DNA of 7,227 bases, from assembly GCA_002405445.1 (NCBI GenBank), contig DHLV01000239.1:1-7227 (forward strand), read 5' to 3'. The DNA is from Flammeovirgaceae bacterium UBA4659 (GTDB taxonomy: Bacteria > Bacteroidota > Bacteroidia > Cytophagales > Cyclobacteriaceae). The notes under the pieces are model-generated. The model was not told where the DNA came from. It was given only the letters and a program-made list of their open reading frames with translations, and searched no databases. A program made the translations under genes and the position numbers. Shown here piece by piece: positions 6,050 to 7,227 of the stretch; within the stretch, counting starts at the first letter, position 1; every line of letters begins with the position of its first letter.

Positions 6050-6940
6050 ATGAATCATGTTGAATTGAAAAATGGAAGAAAGATTGGTGATGGACATCCG
6101 GTGTACATCATTGCTGAAATTGGAATTAATCACAATGGCTCGGTAGAAATTGCAAAGAAGCTCATCGACTGGGCGAGCATTGCGGGTTGCGATGCGGTGA
6201 AGTTTCAAAAGAGAACGCCCGAGCTGTGCGTGCCCAAAGACCAATGGGATAAACAACGCCAAACGCCATGGGGCACCATGAGCTACATTGACTATAAACG
6301 CAAAACCGAATTCGGGAAATCTGAATTTGAAGAAATTGACAGATACTGCGAGCAGAAGAAAATAGATTGGTTTGCCTCGGCATGGGATGAGCCTTCAGTT
6401 GATTTCTTGGAGCAGTTCAATCCCGTCATGTATAAACTGGCGTCTGCAAGCTTAACGGATTTCGATTTGATTAAGAAGGTATTGTCAACCGAAAGACCGT
6501 TAATTCTTTCAACTGGTATGTCTACTCAAATGGAGATTGAAGAGGCCCTTGATTTGACTGGTACAAAGAATGTGATGGTTGCACACTCAACTTCAGCTTA
6601 TCCCTGCGATCCCGCGCAACTCAATCTGAATATGATCCGAACATTAATCAATCAGTTTGATTTGCCCATCGGATACTCCGGCCACGAAACAGGCTTAGCG
6701 CCCACACTGGCGGCCGTGTCGTTAGGTGCAACATTTGTCGAGCGCCACGTGACTTTGGATAGAGCGATGTGGGGTTCTGACCATGCTGCCTCCGTGGAGC
6801 CGCAGGGCATTGTAAAGCTCGTGCGGGACATTCGTGATATTGAGAAAAGTTTGGGTGATGGCGTAAAGAAAGTTTATGATTCAGAACTGGAGCCAATGAA
6901 GAGGTTGAGACGAGTGATAAATCAACCTGTAAATGTGTAA
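6050..6940 (+). CDS. neuB: NeuB-type nonulosonic acid synthase, short form without SAF domain
   Basis: This 296-residue TIM-barrel synthase is expected to condense phosphoenolpyruvate with an aldose (or its phosphate) to give a 3-deoxy-2-ulosonic acid. NeuB signatures are IAEIGINHNG (21-30), KFQKR (51-55), STGMS (154-158), AHSTSAYP (178-185), GYSGHE (208-213, metal His212), VERHVTLD (230-237, metal His233) and GSDHAASVEP (242-251). The chain stops about nine residues after MKRLRRV, where the C-terminal SAF (antifreeze-like) domain normally begins, so it is about 50 residues shorter than usual. The downstream bases show no displaced SAF coding, so this looks native and not frameshifted. The YKIxSGE site reads YKLASAS (128-134), with Ser134 in place of the usual Glu. 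The gene lies 12 nt after the phosphatase. The acceptor is probably not ManNAc. Symbol by family only. Confidence 0.9.
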   Translation: MNHVELKNGRKIGDGHPVYIIAEIGINHNGSVEIAKKLIDWASIAGCDAVKFQKRTPELCVPKDQWDKQRQTPWGTMSYIDYKRKTEFGKSEFEEIDRYCEQKKIDWFASAWDEPSVDFLEQFNPVMYKLASASLTDFDLIKKVLSTERPLILSTGMSTQMEIEEALDLTGTKNVMVAHSTSAYPCDPAQLNLNMIRTLINQFDLPIGYSGHETGLAPTLAAVSLGATFVERHVTLDRAMWGSDHAASVEPQGIVKLVRDIRDIEKSLGDGVKKVYDSELEPMKRLRRVINQPVNV

Positions 6941-6949
6941 TTACACATT
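6932..6949. other. Perfect 18-bp palindrome across the neuB stop codon
   Basis: AATGTGTAATTACACATT reads the same on both strands and includes the TAA stop (6938-6940). Folded as RNA it gives a 7-bp AU-rich stem with a 4-nt loop and no following U-run, so it would be a weak terminator at best. It could instead be a dyad binding site for a regulator of the downstream gene. Function is unproven. Confidence 0.5.
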
Positions 6950-6950
6950 G

Positions 6951-7017
6951 CAGATTTGAGATTGCAAATTCAATTGAACACCGCCAATCTTGAATTTTTT
7001 GATCTGTAATCTGTAAT
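6951..7017 (+). repeat. Degenerate heptad-like repeats in the spacer before the sterol desaturase-like gene
   Basis: The spacer can be cut into 7-mers that resemble one another: CAGATTT, GAGATTG, CAAATTC, AATTGAA, CACCGCC, AATCTTG, AATTTTT, TGATCTG, TAATCTG. The last part contains an exact tandem TCTGTAA TCTGTAA (7003-7016), running up to the ATG at 7018. No gene or clear promoter is visible in it. Confidence 0.35.
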
Positions 7018-7227
7018 ATGAAGATAGAGAGCATAACATTTTTGATATTAATAACTTCGGCCATCACCATCATCTGGCTTGAGCGGAAATATCCGTACCG
7101 AACAGGATTGCCTTTTTTCAGGGAGGGGTTTTGGGTGGATTTAGTTTGGTACACGCTTATTCAGAGTTTTTTTTTAAAGATTTTGATTTTCGATTACATC
7201 ATCCAACCCATTGATGTAAAGTTTGGA
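7018..7227 (+). CDS. Sterol desaturase / fatty acid hydroxylase-family membrane protein, N-terminal part, runs off window
   Basis: An ATG at 7018, after an in-frame stop at 7000-7002, opens a frame that continues to the window end (70 residues visible). It begins with a hydrophobic helix (about residues 6-20), then LERKYPYRTGLPFFREGFW (21-39), then a second aromatic-rich hydrophobic segment (about 38-62). This arrangement matches the start of bacterial sterol-desaturase/fatty-acid-hydroxylase family proteins as I remember them. The diagnostic histidine boxes would lie downstream and cannot be seen. The 77-nt spacer with a palindrome suggests a separate transcription unit, and the link to the sugar genes may be only positional. 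A run of nine T (7167-7175) lies in the coding part. Confidence 0.6.
   Translation, partial: MKIESITFLILITSAITIIWLERKYPYRTGLPFFREGFWVDLVWYTLIQSFFLKILIFDYIIQPIDVKFG

Noticed and set aside
6648..7154. 168-codon open frame on the minus strand covering the end of neuB and the spacer
   Set aside because: It is antisense to well-supported neuB coding and to the sterol desaturase-like start. It has a low-complexity composition and no recognised motifs.

Overview
The window reads as a surface-polysaccharide sugar-synthesis locus from a member of the Bacteroidota, most likely a Cytophagia-type organism. That placement is inference. It rests on moderate AT content, few Shine-Dalgarno sequences before the starts, degenerate short-repeat spacers, and a downstream sterol-desaturase-like membrane protein of a type I associate with this group. 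I cannot name a genus from the sequence.

Layout, all on the + strand. At 2-634 is the 3' part of a GT-B-fold glycosyltransferase-like protein. At 636-1454 is an SpsF-type cytidylyltransferase, followed by the N half of a split thiamine-diphosphate transketolase (1451-2308). A 97-nt spacer of degenerate 7/8-bp repeats follows. Next come the transketolase C half (2406-3332), a class III (glutamate-1-semialdehyde aminomutase-like) aminotransferase (3329-4663) and a PtmA-like short-chain dehydrogenase (4660-5466). A short spacer with a perfect 9-bp stem-loop leads to a KdsC-type HAD phosphatase (5528-6037) and a short NeuB-type synthase (6050-6940). An 18-bp palindrome overlaps the neuB stop, another heptad-like spacer follows, and a sterol desaturase-like gene starts at 7018 and runs off the end. 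Three junctions are 4-bp ATGA overlaps, so this is almost certainly one operon, possibly in sub-units.

How the genes work together. NeuB-type synthase, KdsC/KDN9P-type phosphatase and SpsF-type cytidylyltransferase form the usual end of a nonulosonic (sialic-acid-like) or ulosonic acid pathway: condense an aldose with phosphoenolpyruvate, remove phosphate, activate with CTP. The upstream precursor-making genes are not those of the Neu5Ac, pseudaminic or legionaminic routes. In their place are a transketolase pair, a PLP aminotransferase/aminomutase and an SDR. My inference is that these three activities build an unusual (amino-)aldose by C2-unit transfer, amination and redox. NeuB then condenses it, and the GT-like protein may transfer the product.

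Several departures from the parent families support a distinct substrate. The transketolase halves appear to lack three canonical active-site or phosphate-binding histidines but keep the thiamine-diphosphate motif and catalytic Glu. The NeuB homologue lacks the C-terminal SAF domain and has Ser where the classical Glu sits. The product is not predictable from sequence alone.
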